Below, in pieces: positions 24,724-37,020 of a stretch of DNA of 40,327 bases. The notes below the pieces were generated by a model, which worked only from the letters and a program-made list of their open reading frames with translations, searched no databases and was not told where the DNA came from. The stretch is from the NCBI RefSeq assembly GCF_000220395.1, contig NW_004087744.1:1-40327 (forward strand), in the 5' to 3' direction. Source of the DNA: Ichthyophthirius multifiliis. Lineage: Eukaryota; Ciliophora; Oligohymenophorea; Hymenostomatida. The number at the start of each line of letters is the position of its first letter. Positions within the stretch are counted from its first letter, which is position 1. Both the position numbers and the translations under genes were made by a program.

Positions 24724-27700
24724 TCAATTAATCGATGCTTTTTCTAAAACTTAATTTACTTAAAATTCTAAAAGCTCTATTAATTTATCTTTAATATCAA
24801 AAGGTAAATCTTTTTTTTTAAAAATATATAAATAAATTTTAAGGAGTAATAAATACGATGATTAATAATAAAATTATTGGCTAATTAATTTAAAGAGTCA
24901 CCTTTTTTAACCACAATTCTTTCCATCTGATCTGGCCCTAAATTAACATCGACATAAAGTAATATTTCTTAATCTTTATAATAATTTTTTATATTTTTTT
25001 ATATTTTATAAAATTAAAACTTTAATCTTATTAAATTGAATTATAATCTAATTAATCATTTAATTATGGACTTTAAATTATATTTATAGAAGAGTATTAT
25101 TTTTATTTTTATTAATGATTTTATTTAGTTTAATTTTAATTTATTGGACTTTGTTATATGGAAGAAAATAAAGTACTACCTTTTACTTTTTTTTTAATTT
25201 TTTTTAATTATTTTTTCAAAAAAATTACATTTAGATTACACAGAAGAACTTTTATCAGATTAGTTTATTTAATTATTAATTAAAGAAATGTCTCTAATAT
25301 TTTAATTTATATTTTGATGCCTTTCTTTTCCTTTTCTCAAGTTATTAACCTATTTTTATAATTATTTAACTACAGGTTAAGGACTTTTAGATAATTAATT
25401 TTTATAGTTTTTATTGATAGATACTTTAGGATAAAAAGTGCATTCAATACAGTTTTTTTCAAACTCTATATCGTTAAAAGATTTATCAATTTTAATTTTT
25501 TAGATTTTTCTTTTATTATATAATTATTCATATTTTGGTTAAGAAGTTCTATTTTTTAATAAGTAATAAATATATAAAAATATTTACAATTGTTATTATG
25601 ATATTGAATGGTTTAATTTATTAGTTTTAGGATGAAAAGTACATTCTTTTAATTCTTTGAGTTTTAATAAATGTCTTAATTAATCAGTTTTTTTCTCTTT
25701 AATTTTAATAAAAGATTATTTAAGATCTAAAGAATTATTATAAACAAAAGAAATCTATAAAAATATGTATATATGTATATATATATTTATATACATTTAT
25801 ATTATATTATTTATATATTTATTAATATATATATATAATTTTATTTTTTATAACATTTTATTTTTATGCTTCTTCAATTATTCTTTTTTTATAATTTTAG
25901 GCTAGATCATTATTATATCTTTTTGTAGAAGACGAATTTTTTGTTTCTTTATTTATTTCTTTATAACTTTATTATTTTTCATTGAAAAACTATCTTCTAT
26001 AATGTAGTCTATCTATATAAAATTGATTAAAATGGTTTTATATAATTTTTATTTCTTATTCATTTATATGCCAGTTATTATTTTCATCAAAAATTCCAAT
26101 ATTTGTTAAACTATTATTATTTATTTATATATTATTTTTATTAATATATCTTTATATTTATTTATTTTTTAAAAAAATTTAACTAATATATAGTTTTATA
26201 AAATTTAATACTTTGTAGTTTATTAATTATTATCATTTTATAAATTATATTTATTTAAATAAGGTTATTTTTAAAAACTTTAATTAATATTTGGTGATAT
26301 ATTATTAGAAAATCCTTAAAAAAAATTAATATTAGAATGTTTTTGATTATTATAAATATTTTATTCATATATTTCATGATTTTTCTAATAATTTTTTTTT
26401 TCTTTTTCAAATTAAGGAATGTTTATATTAAGTCCTTATAGGGCAAATAAAAAAACTAATAAGTTTCTGCTTGTAACTCCTCCAAAAATATGTCCATTTA
26501 AAATTTGGAACATTTCACTTAATAGTTTTCGTTCTTTAATAAAATTTTAACAATTAGATTAATCTTTTGGTGATAAATAACATAGATTTTTTAATATTTA
26601 TTACATCCTTTATTTTTTTATTTTTTTGGAAAAAATATAGTTTTTTATTATTTTTCTTTTATTACTATATATATTATATTAGTTATTTATGATCTACTTT
26701 TGAAATATTAAGTACTTTATTTAAAGATTATTCGAATTCTTTTGTAAATTTAGCAGCTAAACAATAATCATTTATTTTCTAATTATAAGGAGACAATGGA
26801 GGAGTTTTTTATTTTGGAGTAAAATTATCATTTTTTATTTTTTTTTCATAATAAAGTCTATTTATTAATTTTATTTCGTTTTAAATGGATAATTTTGGTT
26901 TATTTTTGGGAGTTTTTTATTCCTCTATTTTTTATTAGGAAACATGAGGAGTTTAATTAGATTTTTTGATAATATTTATGCTTTTCTATTTTATGTATTT
27001 TTTTTTTTATTTTATTTTTATTACTTAGTTTATTACAGGTTAATGTGTATATTCTAAATTTTTATTTTCTTCAATACTAGCTCTTACCTTTGATTTTTTA
27101 TTAAATTATATTTGTTTTATTTATTTTTTATTACGTTTTATATTTTTAACTCTTTCATATCTAAAAATTATTTCTAATCTTCTAAAAACTCCTTCCATGT
27201 CCTTTAACACATTTAATTATTTATATTGCTTTTGTTTTAACGATCATTATTATTTGAATGAGGTTATAAAAAATTATTTTATGTAGAATATTTTGGAGAA
27301 TATATTTCTTGTTCAAAAAAAGGGAATTTTTATTTTTGTTTAATCTTTAAGAAATAGATTTTGTTAATTATTATTTATTTGATTTATTTATTTTAGGTTA
27401 GAATGAACAATTTTATGCGCTTTTATTTTTTTAATTTACATATTAATAATTAATTAGCTTTTTTTTTTTTGCTATATATATATATATATATATACTCGTT
27501 AATTATTTATTATTAAATTAATTTTTCGTTTTTATGTTTTGCTTCGACTGCTTATTTTAATAATTTATTCGCATATTGCTATTATTCTTATAAAGTTCTT
27601 TTCTTTTAATTATTTTCTGATTATGGCTTTTACATTCTTTATTCTTATTCAAGATTTTATTTATCTTTTTGATTTTGATCTTAATCATTATTTTTATCAT

Positions 27701-28054
27701 TACAATTACAATTAAACTATTTTATTAAAGGTTATTAAGGATAATGTATTGTAAATTATATTTTTTAAGGGTAGATTATTTCTTCTTATTAAAATTGAAT
27801 TTATTATTATATCATTGAATTCTAATTTTATTTATATTAGATTATTTTATAAGGAGATGTATTTTATTCTGAATTAATTGAAAGATTATTAGAATTAACT
27901 TTTTATATTTTATTTTTTTAGAAATAATAAATATGTTACTTGTGTGTATTTTATCATGATATTTTTATTAATTTTGTATTATTTAATTATTTTAATTTGT
28001 TATTTAGTTACAATTTAAGTATTATCTATATTCTTATGATTATTCTTATCCCAT
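24724..28054 (-). CDS. Long Gln/Asn/Lys-rich protein with C-terminal conserved module
   Basis: I do not recognise the full protein. It begins MGQEQSQEYRQY and is mostly low-complexity: Gln/Asn-rich at the start, a coiled-coil-like stretch (NKLLKQAVEAKHKNEKLIQ), a basic helical part (MEGVFRRLEIIFRYERVK), and a motif TPPLSPYNQKINDYCLAAKF. The last ~65 residues form a compact module, LLYVDVNLGPDQMERIVVKK then GDSLNQLANNF, of a kind that recurs at the C termini of ciliate coiled-coil proteins. Introns include 24810-24856 and one containing an AT run near 27477-27494; others in the middle are unresolved. One-base frame slips occur at an A7 run (27315-27321) and a T4 run (27235-27238). Start 28052-28054, stop 24724-24726. 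Exon structure is approximate. Confidence 0.55.
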
Positions 28055-28632
28055 TTTTTTATTTTATTAAGTCAAAAAATAAATTTAAATGGAAAAAAAA
28101 AATAAAAAATTAAATAATTTTTTTTTTTTTTTTTCAAATATAAAATAATTAACAACTAAAAAATTTATATAAAAGATTAATATTATTTTTAAAAAAATTA
28201 TATTAATTAAATGTTATTCTTTATATAAGTTTCTAATAATTTTATAATAAAATAAAAAAAGTTATGTTTTTATATAGTAAAAATTTAAATAAATACACGT
28301 ACATGTTAATAAATTAAAAGTATTTAATATCTGTATCAATTTTAATTAAAAATATTTATTTTTCTTAAAATTTTATGTACTTAATAAGTTTAAATAAATA
28401 ACTCACAGAAAATTAATGATTTTTTAAACTTGAAATTTAATTAGAAAAACATATATATAACATTAATAAATATATTTATATATATTAATATTTTTTTTTT
28501 CTAAAAAAAAGAATTGACTGAAATAAATATAAATAATAATGTTTTTTTAATTATATAAAATTATCTTTTTTTTTACTAAATAATCAAATCTTTATAGTTT
28601 CTTTTTTTTTTTTTTATTAAAATAATTAAAAA
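28055..28632. other. Divergent upstream region, no gene
   Basis: A 578-base A/T-rich interval between the start of the Gln-rich gene (-) and the first importin-alpha-like gene (+). It holds several A and T runs and no coding-like segment. Promoters for both genes must lie here. Confidence 0.7.
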
Positions 28633-30369
28633 ATGCAATAAAATCCAGAAATATAAACAAATTAAATCCAAAATATATTAATTAAAAAAAAGGAGTCACA
28701 TTAATAAGAAATACGTCGCAAAAAAATCGAAGAAAAAATAAGGATGTCTCGAAAATTTCATTAATAAATCAAATAAGATACACTATAAAAGAATTAATAT
28801 ATAATAGAGTAAATATTCGAAAACGAAAAACAAGAGGAAGACTATTTTAAAGAGAAAATAATATAAAATATATATTAATCAATATAATCTAAAAATATAA
28901 ATCAATTAAAAGAACAAATATATAAATCATATAATTACTTATTTGACTAAAATTAAGAAATAAATGAAAAAAGCTTATAAATGTTTACAAAACTTGATTT
29001 TATATAAATACTTTTTGATGTATTAGATATTTAGATACCAATTTCATTAGAAAAAGGTATTTTAAGTTTTCTCGGGAGTATTTTTTATATAGAGCCTTAA
29101 ATTTTAGAACAAAAAATAAATATTAAAATTGTAAATAAATTAATTTCGTTTTTACATTCAAAAGATATTAGTATTATTGATGAAGTAATATTTAATTATT
29201 ATTTTGTTAAGAAAAAAAAATATAAATAAAAAAAAAAGACTTGTTTTGTAATCTCAAATGCATTAGGAGAAAGTTAGATTATAAAAGATATTTTTTACTA
29301 ATAAGAGCTTATAGAAACCCTTTTTTAAGTTCATAGTTTTAAATATTTAGTAGAAGATAATTATGGCCCAAAAACAGAAACTAATTTAAGATGGTTTGTT
29401 TAATTAATGACTGTTTTTTTAACTAAAATAAATAAAAAAAACAAATAAGATTTAGTTTCTAAAAAAGATGTATTAAAAAAATAAAAAAAATAGATAAAAT
29501 ATTATTATTTTTTTCTTTTGTATTTTAAAAATAAATAGTATATATTACTTTTTGATATAAATTTTGATTTAGTATGTACTAATTTAATATGGGAAAATTA
29601 AGAAACTTAAACAGCTGAAAATATACTCAAAAATATTCATTTAATAATTTAAAAGGAAGATTATTTTATAGAAAGGTTTTTTGGTTTATAATAAAAAAAA
29701 AATGTAGATTTAGTTTAAATGCTTTTGGAAAAAACAAAAAAATAAAATTAAAATGATATGTAAATTTATATCTAAATTATTAAAATTATGTGTACGATTA
29801 TTTCTGGGCCTAATAAATATACTGAATTGTTAATTTAGAGCAATATATTGTAAGTTTTTAATACTTTTTTCACTCTATATAAAAAGAATGTAAATTATAA
29901 TTTTCTTTTAAAAGAAATATGTTGGGCTTGTAGTAATATATGTTCTATAAATAGCTAAAGTATAGAATATTTTATTCAAAATCGGATCTTTTAGACACTT
30001 TTTGACGACTTTTAAATCGTTCATCATACAATAAGAAAAGAATTAATGTACTTATTAGCAAATATATTCGATTAAGGGAATTATTAATAATGTTTATTGA
30101 TTTTAAAAAGCAAGATTTTAGGTTTTTATTTAGAAGAGCTTTAAATAAATAATGATGCGGGAGTACTTTTAAGTTTGTTAAAAGGAATTTAGAAATTATT
30201 GAATAGTTTTTAATATTATACTTGTGAATAAAATGGGAAAAATATAGTTTTAGAGCTACTTTTATAAAATGGTTTTAAAGAAAAATTAATGGATTTATAA
30301 GATCATAAAAATGAAGAAGTATATAATTCAGTTATTTTTATTATTTAAAATTATTTTTAGTATAATTGA
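28633..30369 (+). CDS. Importin-alpha-like armadillo-repeat protein, copy 1
   Basis: Importin-alpha binds nuclear localisation signals and links cargo to importin-beta. The N terminus has a basic IBB-like stretch, EIRRKKIEEKIRMSRK. About ten helical armadillo repeats follow; the clearest importin signature is LLKEICWACSNI, matching KEACWTISNI of the family, and the C terminus EVYNSVIFIIQNYF matches the last repeat. Two introns are likely: 29185-29238 (54 nt) and 29470-29538 (69 nt). Both are multiples of three and lack TGA, so reading through would also stay in frame; the fit to armadillo repeats favours removal. About 535 residues, near the family norm. ATG 28633, TGA 30367-30369. A divergent member: the Trp/Asn ladder that binds signals is only partly conserved. 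Confidence 0.8.
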
Positions 30370-30504
30370 ATTTTTTTTTTTTTTTTTTCCAATTAAAAAT
30401 TATAATACTTATTTTTTTTTTGTTTTTTTTGTTTTAAAAAATAAAATTTAATTATTTTTTAGCAAAAAATATTGTATTTATTTTTTGTATAATTATATAA
30501 TAAA

Positions 30505-30945
30505 ATGCATTTCTTATTACAATTATAAGCAATAAGAAAATAATTAGTTGAAAATTATGAAAAAAGATACTTAAAATTTTAAAAACGATGATGAAAACAG
30601 AATTTCTTTTTGGATCTATAAATATATAAAATAGATATAGGAATAAGCCAAATATAAAATTGTATTGAAATGGTTTTTAAAACAATATAATAAGATTATA
30701 AATCTCATATAATGTTGATATATGTTAGATTTTGTATATATCCATCAATAAATTGTAAATTATTAATAATAAAAAAATATAAAGAAGATTACCACAAATT
30801 TTTGAAAATAAAGTAAATCTTAGATTAAATAAAAAAATAAGCTTAATTTTATAAAATTATTTTGAAAATTCTTGAATAAATATTAAATTTAGTTAAAAAA
30901 TAATAGATATAAAGGTACGAATAGTATATAATTTAAAAATTTTGA
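30505..30945 (+). CDS. Weak gene candidate between the importin-alpha copies
   Basis: A reading frame starting MHFLLQLQAIRKQL at 30505 meets two TGA codons after about 28 residues; beyond them the same frame is open to a TGA at 30943-30945. A GTTGAA...AACAG intron would bridge the stops, or a one-base slip would lead instead into a 40-residue frame containing ISFWIYKYIKQIQEQ. Neither product resembles an importin or anything else I know. Composition is only slightly less A/T-rich than intergenic DNA. The rest of the 815-base spacer 30370-31184 holds long poly-A runs (near 31025 and 31070) and no other gene. Confidence 0.25.
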
Positions 30946-31184
30946 CTTTTTATTTAAATTTATAAATTAAATGAATTTTTTGTTTTATTTTGTAAATATA
31001 TAAAAGTCATTAAAAAAATATACTAAAAAAAAAAAAAAAAAAAAAATTAAAATTTTGATTTTTATATAAAAAAAAAAAAAAAAAAAAAATTGAAAAATAA
31101 TAATAATTATAAATAAGTAAAAATATTAATTTATTCTTTCAAAAAAATATATAAAATTCTTTTAATTTTTAATTAAAAATAAAA

Positions 31185-32787
31185 ATGTTTTAGTAAGAAA
31201 TGAAAAATAACAGTGATTAAATAAAAGATTATATTTAAAAAAAAAAGAATGAATATAGAATTGAAATAAGACGTAAAAAAATTGCGAGAAATTTTTAGAA
31301 AATCAGATAATGTAATTCTAATTAAATTTTAGATATATAAATCGAAAACGAAATAACCGAAAATGCTAAATTAATCTATTAATAAAATTAACCAGAAAAT
31401 TAACAAAGTGCTTTAATTTAATTGGAGAAAATAAGCAAATTTTATGTCAATGAAAAATAAATCGAAGAATAAGAATTATTATATTAAAAAATGATAAAAA
31501 TGAATTTACATAAATATTTTGTTAGCTTTTTGGATATTAAATATGATAATTATTAATTAATGTAAATAAATAGTATTAAAATAATAGCTAATTTAGCATA
31601 TTATATGGAAAAAAAACACATAGAAGAAATCGAAAAAATATTTTTTTTAGAAAATTTATTAAGGAAATTAAAAGAAATAATTTAAAAAGAAGAAAAAGAA
31701 ACTATTTTAATAGAATATGTATTAAAAAAAAAGTCGATATTATATATATATATATATACAAATAGATTTTTCATACATTAGCCAATTTTTTATGTGATAA
31801 GGAATATTATTAAGAAATATAAGAATAATTATTCAAATTAAAAATAGAGATAATTATAAAAAGTTTCTTATAAATAAAAAATATATAAAAAGAATTAATT
31901 AAAGTATTTCTTTTCTTTTTTAGTAATCTTACATATAAATTAAATGATATTTAATAATAAAAATTACTTTTACCTTTATTTCCTTATATATCAGATTTTT
32001 CCTTACTTTTTTTAAATCCTATTGTAGTTAAATATTCTTATAATTGTATGGCTTTTTTTATAAAATGTTTCCCTTTTTTATTAGAAAATTTATAATATGA
32101 ACATTTTTAGGGTTTTGTGTAAATTCTGGAATTAGAAAACAACTACTCATTAAAGAAAAAAGTTCTAAAATTTATCATTGAAATTACAGAAAAAGAAGAT
32201 GAGAATTTTACTCTTATTTTATGCTAGAAAGGAGTTCTTAAAGTACTTATAAATAATATCTTTTCGAATAAAAAGAAGAAGAAAATATCGTTAAAGCTTC
32301 CGCGCTTGTTCTTTCAAACATTGCAGCTTGCTAAAATTGGGAAATAAAAAAATAATTTCTAAAAGAAGGTCTTTTTGGGAAAATTATGGAGTGTTTTGAT
32401 CCTCATTATTTAAATTGGAATCTTATTTAAGAATCTTTAACTTATTTTTTAACTAATTATGTATTGACATCTAATTTTTAATTAACTTTATTTATAATAG
32501 AAAAGTTTAAAGTAATGGAAGGAATGAAGTTTATTTTAGATTATTATATTTTGGAAAGTGGAAAGGTGGAATTATTAGAAGATTGGTTGGATGTTTTTAG
32601 AAAAATAGGATAAACTGTAGAATATTAAAATTTGGAAATAAATGAAGATTATAACTTGTTTAATTAATATATTTATATTAAAGATTAAATAAGTGGAACA
32701 ATATAATAATTATTTTTTCATAAAAGTGAAGAAATTTCTTAATAAGTTCTTTAAATTTTAAGTTAATAATGTATATCAAATGAATGA
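31185..32787 (+). CDS. Importin-alpha-like armadillo-repeat protein, copy 2
   Basis: A second importin-alpha-like gene in the same orientation. It has an IBB-like basic stretch (EIRRKKIARNFQKIR), armadillo-type helices such as FHTLANFLCDKEYYQE, and the late-repeat signature VKASALVLSNIAACQNW, which corresponds to RKEAAWAISNAT of importin-alpha. One 47-nt intron, 31719-31765, contains an AT run. Near 32261-32264 the frame slips by one base; one extra T in the TTTT run restores the armadillo pattern. ATG 31185, TGA 32785-32787; about 518 residues. It is strongly diverged from copy 1, so the tandem pair is old or fast evolving. Ciliates use distinct importin-alphas for macro- and micronucleus; which nucleus these serve cannot be read from sequence. 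Confidence 0.75.
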
Positions 32788-32924
32788 ATTGCTTCTTTAT
32801 GTTAAAAATATTAATTTGTATGTATATTTTTTAAATAATAATAAATTTTTATATTTAAAAAAAATTATTATTTATATACCAATAATATATATATAAAATA
32901 TCTTTTTTTATTTTTATTTTTGTT

Positions 32925-33530
32925 TCATAAAGCCTTTGCAGATATAGGAATATCAGCTATTTATTTAACTTTATCAAGAATACTATCATCAATAATAGTT
33001 CCGTCAATATTTTTAAGTGTGGGAAGCTTTTTAAGAACATAATATTTTGGATCTTCCTTAACTAAATCATACATGGGATTTCCATAAAATAGAACAACAG
33101 AAAGCTCAGGTAGTTCTTTTAGTTTATCAAGTTCTTCCCAATTTTTAATTCTATTATTTCCAATATAAAGAGTATTAAGGACAACACAATTATTTAATCC
33201 ATCTAATTTTTCGATTAAATTATAACTTATCCATAATTAACGAAGAGTAGAACCTATATCTTCCAATCCACTAATTTTCTTTATTACATTTCTTGATAAT
33301 GATAGTATTTCTAAGTTTCTTAACATGTTTAAAGGAATCATTTTGTCTATACTGTTTGATGATAAAGATAATTTCTTGCATTTAGTTAATGTATTTAATA
33401 CTGGACCGTCCATTTTTTCAATTGGAGGAATCTAAAATATCAACTTTATTTCTTCAGCTTCAGCTGGGTTTTTACCGGGATTAACTGCTTCCCAATTTGC
33501 TAAGGCTTTTTAACATGTAGTTCCTCTCAT
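32925..33530 (-). CDS. DNAL1: Axonemal outer-arm dynein light chain 1 (LC1)
   Basis: LC1 is a leucine-rich-repeat light chain that binds the motor domain of an outer-arm dynein heavy chain in cilia. The 201-residue single-exon protein aligns along its full length with human DNAL1 (190 residues): [45 protein letters not shown] and the closing [12 protein letters not shown]. The family-typical central LRRs and C-terminal helical cap are all present. ATG 33528-33530, TGA 32925-32927. It converges with importin-alpha copy 2. As one of the most conserved genes here, and with no slip in frame, it supports the sequence quality of this stretch. Confidence 0.95.
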
Positions 33531-33932
33531 TTTTTTATTAATATATTTTAATTTTTTTTTTTAATATTAATTAATTTACTTATTTTTAAAATATATAAAA
33601 TAAAAAAGTTATATTTAATAATTTTTTATTTTTTCGTTTTAAATATATATTATAAAATTTCATCTTTATAAATAAGAATATAGTTAATATTATATTATAA
33701 AAATTAATATTGATAAAAAAAAATAGTTCTAAAATATATCCTATTTTTTATAAAAATAGACTAATAAATATAATAAATTTAAATTTTAAATAAGTTTAAC
33801 TTAAATTTTTATTAATAAAAAAAAAAATTAAAAATGTAAATTTAATAATAATAAAATTGATTTAATTTAAAATATATATAAAAAAAAATATTTATAAAAA
33901 TAAAAAAAAATTAAAAAAATATATATAATAAT

Positions 33933-33934
<2 letters not shown>

Positions 33935-33979
<45 letters not shown>
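33935..33979. repeat. (TAA)15 microsatellite in intergenic DNA
   Basis: Fifteen perfect TAA units, followed by imperfect TAATTATAA repeats to about 34070 that can pair with themselves. They fill most of the 562-base spacer between the LC1 gene and the 3' end of the cyclase. No gene is seen in the spacer. Confidence 0.88.
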
Positions 33980-33980
<1 letters not shown>

Positions 33981-34092
33981 TTTAATAATATTTATAATAA
34001 TAATTATAATAATAAAAATAATAATTATAATTTTAATTATAATTATGATTATAATTATAATTTATTTTATATATATATATTAAGAAAATATA

Positions 34093-37005
34093 TCATTTTT
34101 CAGTAAGAATTCTAAAACCTTTCCAATCATCAGGAGCTCTTCCATTATTTTCTTTTATTACATCCAATAAAGTGTTTGAAGGCCCATCTTTAACTCCATA
34201 TTATTCTAACATATTAAGAGTTTTTGAGAACGAATTTTTCGCTAAATCCCATTTACCTTTTAAATATGCTTAAAATCCAATATTCCATTCTGAGTAAAAT
34301 TCATCGTTGAAGAATTCCCTCATAGCAATTAATTAATGATCATTTTAAAATTTATCTGCTGGGAAAGCAATACCTTTTTAAATTTCTTCTTTTAATTTAT
34401 TTCTTTAGATTCTTTCAAGGACTCTTACCTTCTTCTTTTGCATCGGATTTGAGTACACTACATCGAATTTGTCGATATGACCGACTCTTTTTTCAACATT
34501 ATCTAAGGATACATCTACTGTATATAAGTCCATAGGGTTTATGGAACCTTTTACAGTAACTCTATCGATCCATCTAAGCTCTTTTTTACACTTTTCAGTC
34601 AAAATCTATTATAAATCTCCACTAATAAGAATTCCTGTTCCGAATTATTTAGTAGCAGCTTCTAATCTGGAAGCCATATTTACATTTGGACTTAAATAAC
34701 TAGCATCGATTTTATAATTGGAACCAATAGCACCTTCTATAGCCCATCCAACATGTAATCCGAAGCCCATTTTGACTGTATATTTTCCCCCTAATCTTTA
34801 TTTAAGTCCTTAATTTTTTCTATATTTAATTAGTTTTTTAGAAACTGTAATACCTCCCATAATTTTGAGAAAAGCCAAAACTGATAAATCGGCATAATTT
34901 TTTATTCTTTCCTCATCTTTTAACTCTAGTTATCCCTTAGTATTCAAAAAATAGTCTTTTTCTTAAAACTTCCAAACCAAAAGAAAAGCATCTCCTATAT
35001 TTTTATTGGATTAACCTCCGAAAGAATCCACTGTAGAATGTGTAATTTCTGCTATTTCATTGACAAAAAGCATTACACCAGTTTACAAAACTTCAGTTGC
35101 ATCCGTAAAATTTCTAATATCGCAAAATCCGAAAATAGCAATTATTTTTCGACCAGGAATCATAGGATCAACATCTCCTCCATGACTCATGTTCTAGGCA
35201 ATAATTTCAGAACCTGCTTCTCCGAAGCCTAGAGCTAATAAGGCACCAATTTTAATGATTAATTTTTCCAAAGTGGCTGTTTCATAACCATCAAGTTCCT
35301 TTCTGCGCTTTATTTCTACTTAATTTCCTGATTAGAGAAGCTACTCAAGGGCTAGGGCCTCCTTTTCTTCTATTTGGGCTGCTTCGAGAGGGTTTTCCGA
35401 AATTCGGCGCACTTTCTTTATCATACTTTCAATTGGGTCGAGTATTAATATGTCTACGTCTCGTGAGAAGAAGATAGCTCCAGAAGAAAGAACTATGGAG
35501 ACGAAAATAGTTCTTATAATAGAAAGAATCGCATTTAGTTAGTTATCTTCCCTGACGTCAATTATTACGAAACCTTCGATTATACTATCATTGCTTTAAT
35601 TATTGATTGAATAAATAGATTTATCGTCATTTCTTAAAGCTTAAATGTTGACATTAGGCTCAGTATATATTTTTTTTATAGTTTTAAGTTCTAAATAAAG
35701 TATAGGAGTTCTAGTATCTTTATGAAAATTGATATATTTATTAAAGTTTTCTAAAATTAAAGAGTCTTTTACTTAGGTATATATATTAGGCATTGTATTA
35801 TTATAACTAGTAGTGGGCTCACGGTATGTTTCGAGGGTGAAAACTGGAACACTTATCATAATTGAAAGAACTAAAATTATTACTCTTTGGGTAGTTAGAT
35901 TAGATAATTATTTTCCTAGTTTAGTTTCATTGACTACTATTTAAGGAGTTTCGGCTTTTTATTATTGACTTATTTTGCTAATTTTTTTCAGGATTTTTCG
36001 GTTTTGGATTTCTTGATTGGATTTAATATTTTTTTCAGTGTTTTCTGGCTATTTAACATTTTCTAATTTTTTTTCATTGTTTTTTGGTTTTACTAAGAGA
36101 TTTTCATGATTTTTTATTTAATATTATATTTATTCGTTTTTTTATTAGGTGTTTTCATTATTTTATTATTAAGTTTAACTATTATTGTTATTATTAATTA
36201 AATTAGTTTGTTCAGTTTCTTTATTTATTATTTAAGTTTATTATAAAGGAGGTAATATACCATTTTTTTTAATTTTTCTATCATTATTGCTGTTTAATTA
36301 TTATTCTTCTCCAGAATTCTTATGATTTTATTAGAATGCTTATTATGTTTCTTTCATTTTTGATTATTGATTTTATTCTTCCAATTTTTACTCTTCTTCT
36401 AATTATTTAAGGTGATTTTCTTATTATTTTAATGCCGTTTGAGCATGTTTATATAATTTTACTAACCTAATAAGCCTCACAATTCTTACTATTCGGGAAG
36501 CTTTGGTACCTACTCTTGATGTTTTACCTGCTTGGGCTATTTAAGAGGGATTTCTGGAGCCCTAACCAGAAGAAGAGAGATCAGGGTTTGAGTCTTAAGT
36601 ATTATAAATAGAATCTGAAATCCATCCAATATCGAAAATTAGAGACACGGTAGAAATGAGATCCAAATAAAAGAAAAAACTGTTAAAATAATCTGGTTTT
36701 GCGAAACACGCAAGAATAATTTCAATAAAAAAAACACACATACAAATAATATTTAGAATCCAAAATATTTTGTCACCGTTTTTATCAGTTACTAATACCC
36801 TAATGTCATCACCAAATAAAGCATATAATGTTATTATAGCCATTATTATTAATGTAACATGATGCTCTAACATTGAGTCGAGTTTTAACATTAGCTTGCT
36901 ATATTGAAGGCGGATTTTGTTTATTTATTGGGATAGACTTGGAGATTGGTTTTAGCGTTTTTCTTTGGAGTTAATGAAGCCTTCTTGAGAATTTTAGGTT
37001 TTCAT
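34093..37005 (-). CDS. Class III adenylate/guanylate cyclase with N-terminal voltage-sensor domain
   Basis: This 970-residue protein is a single uninterrupted frame. Residues ~45-185 form a voltage-sensor-like S1-S4 bundle, with S4 as RIVRIVRLIRLVKLYK (basic residue every third position). A Gln/Asn-rich linker (~185-345) follows, then a membrane helix near 380 (VIILVLSIMISVPVF), an extracytoplasmic ~100-residue region, a second helix near 500 and a HAMP-like stretch (ILDPIESMIKKVRR). The cyclase domain (~590-800) has both metal-binding aspartates, FCDIRNFTD and NIGDAFL, and VNMASRLE with the catalytic Asn and Arg. No K+-channel filter (TxGYG) is seen. The tail is helical. Substrate (ATP or GTP) is not certain. 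It is intron-free, unlike most genes here. ATG 37003-37005, TGA 34093-34095. Confidence 0.87.
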
Positions 37006-37020
37006 TTATTTTATTTATTT

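Noticed and set aside
33935-34070. TAA repeats and self-complementary DNA considered as a replication origin or mobile-element end
   Set aside because: There is no target-site duplication, no element coding region and no origin motif known to me; a microsatellite explains it.
34093-37005. Annotating the cyclase as a K+ channel-cyclase fusion
   Set aside because: The voltage sensor is clear but no pore or selectivity filter was found, so I name only what is visible.
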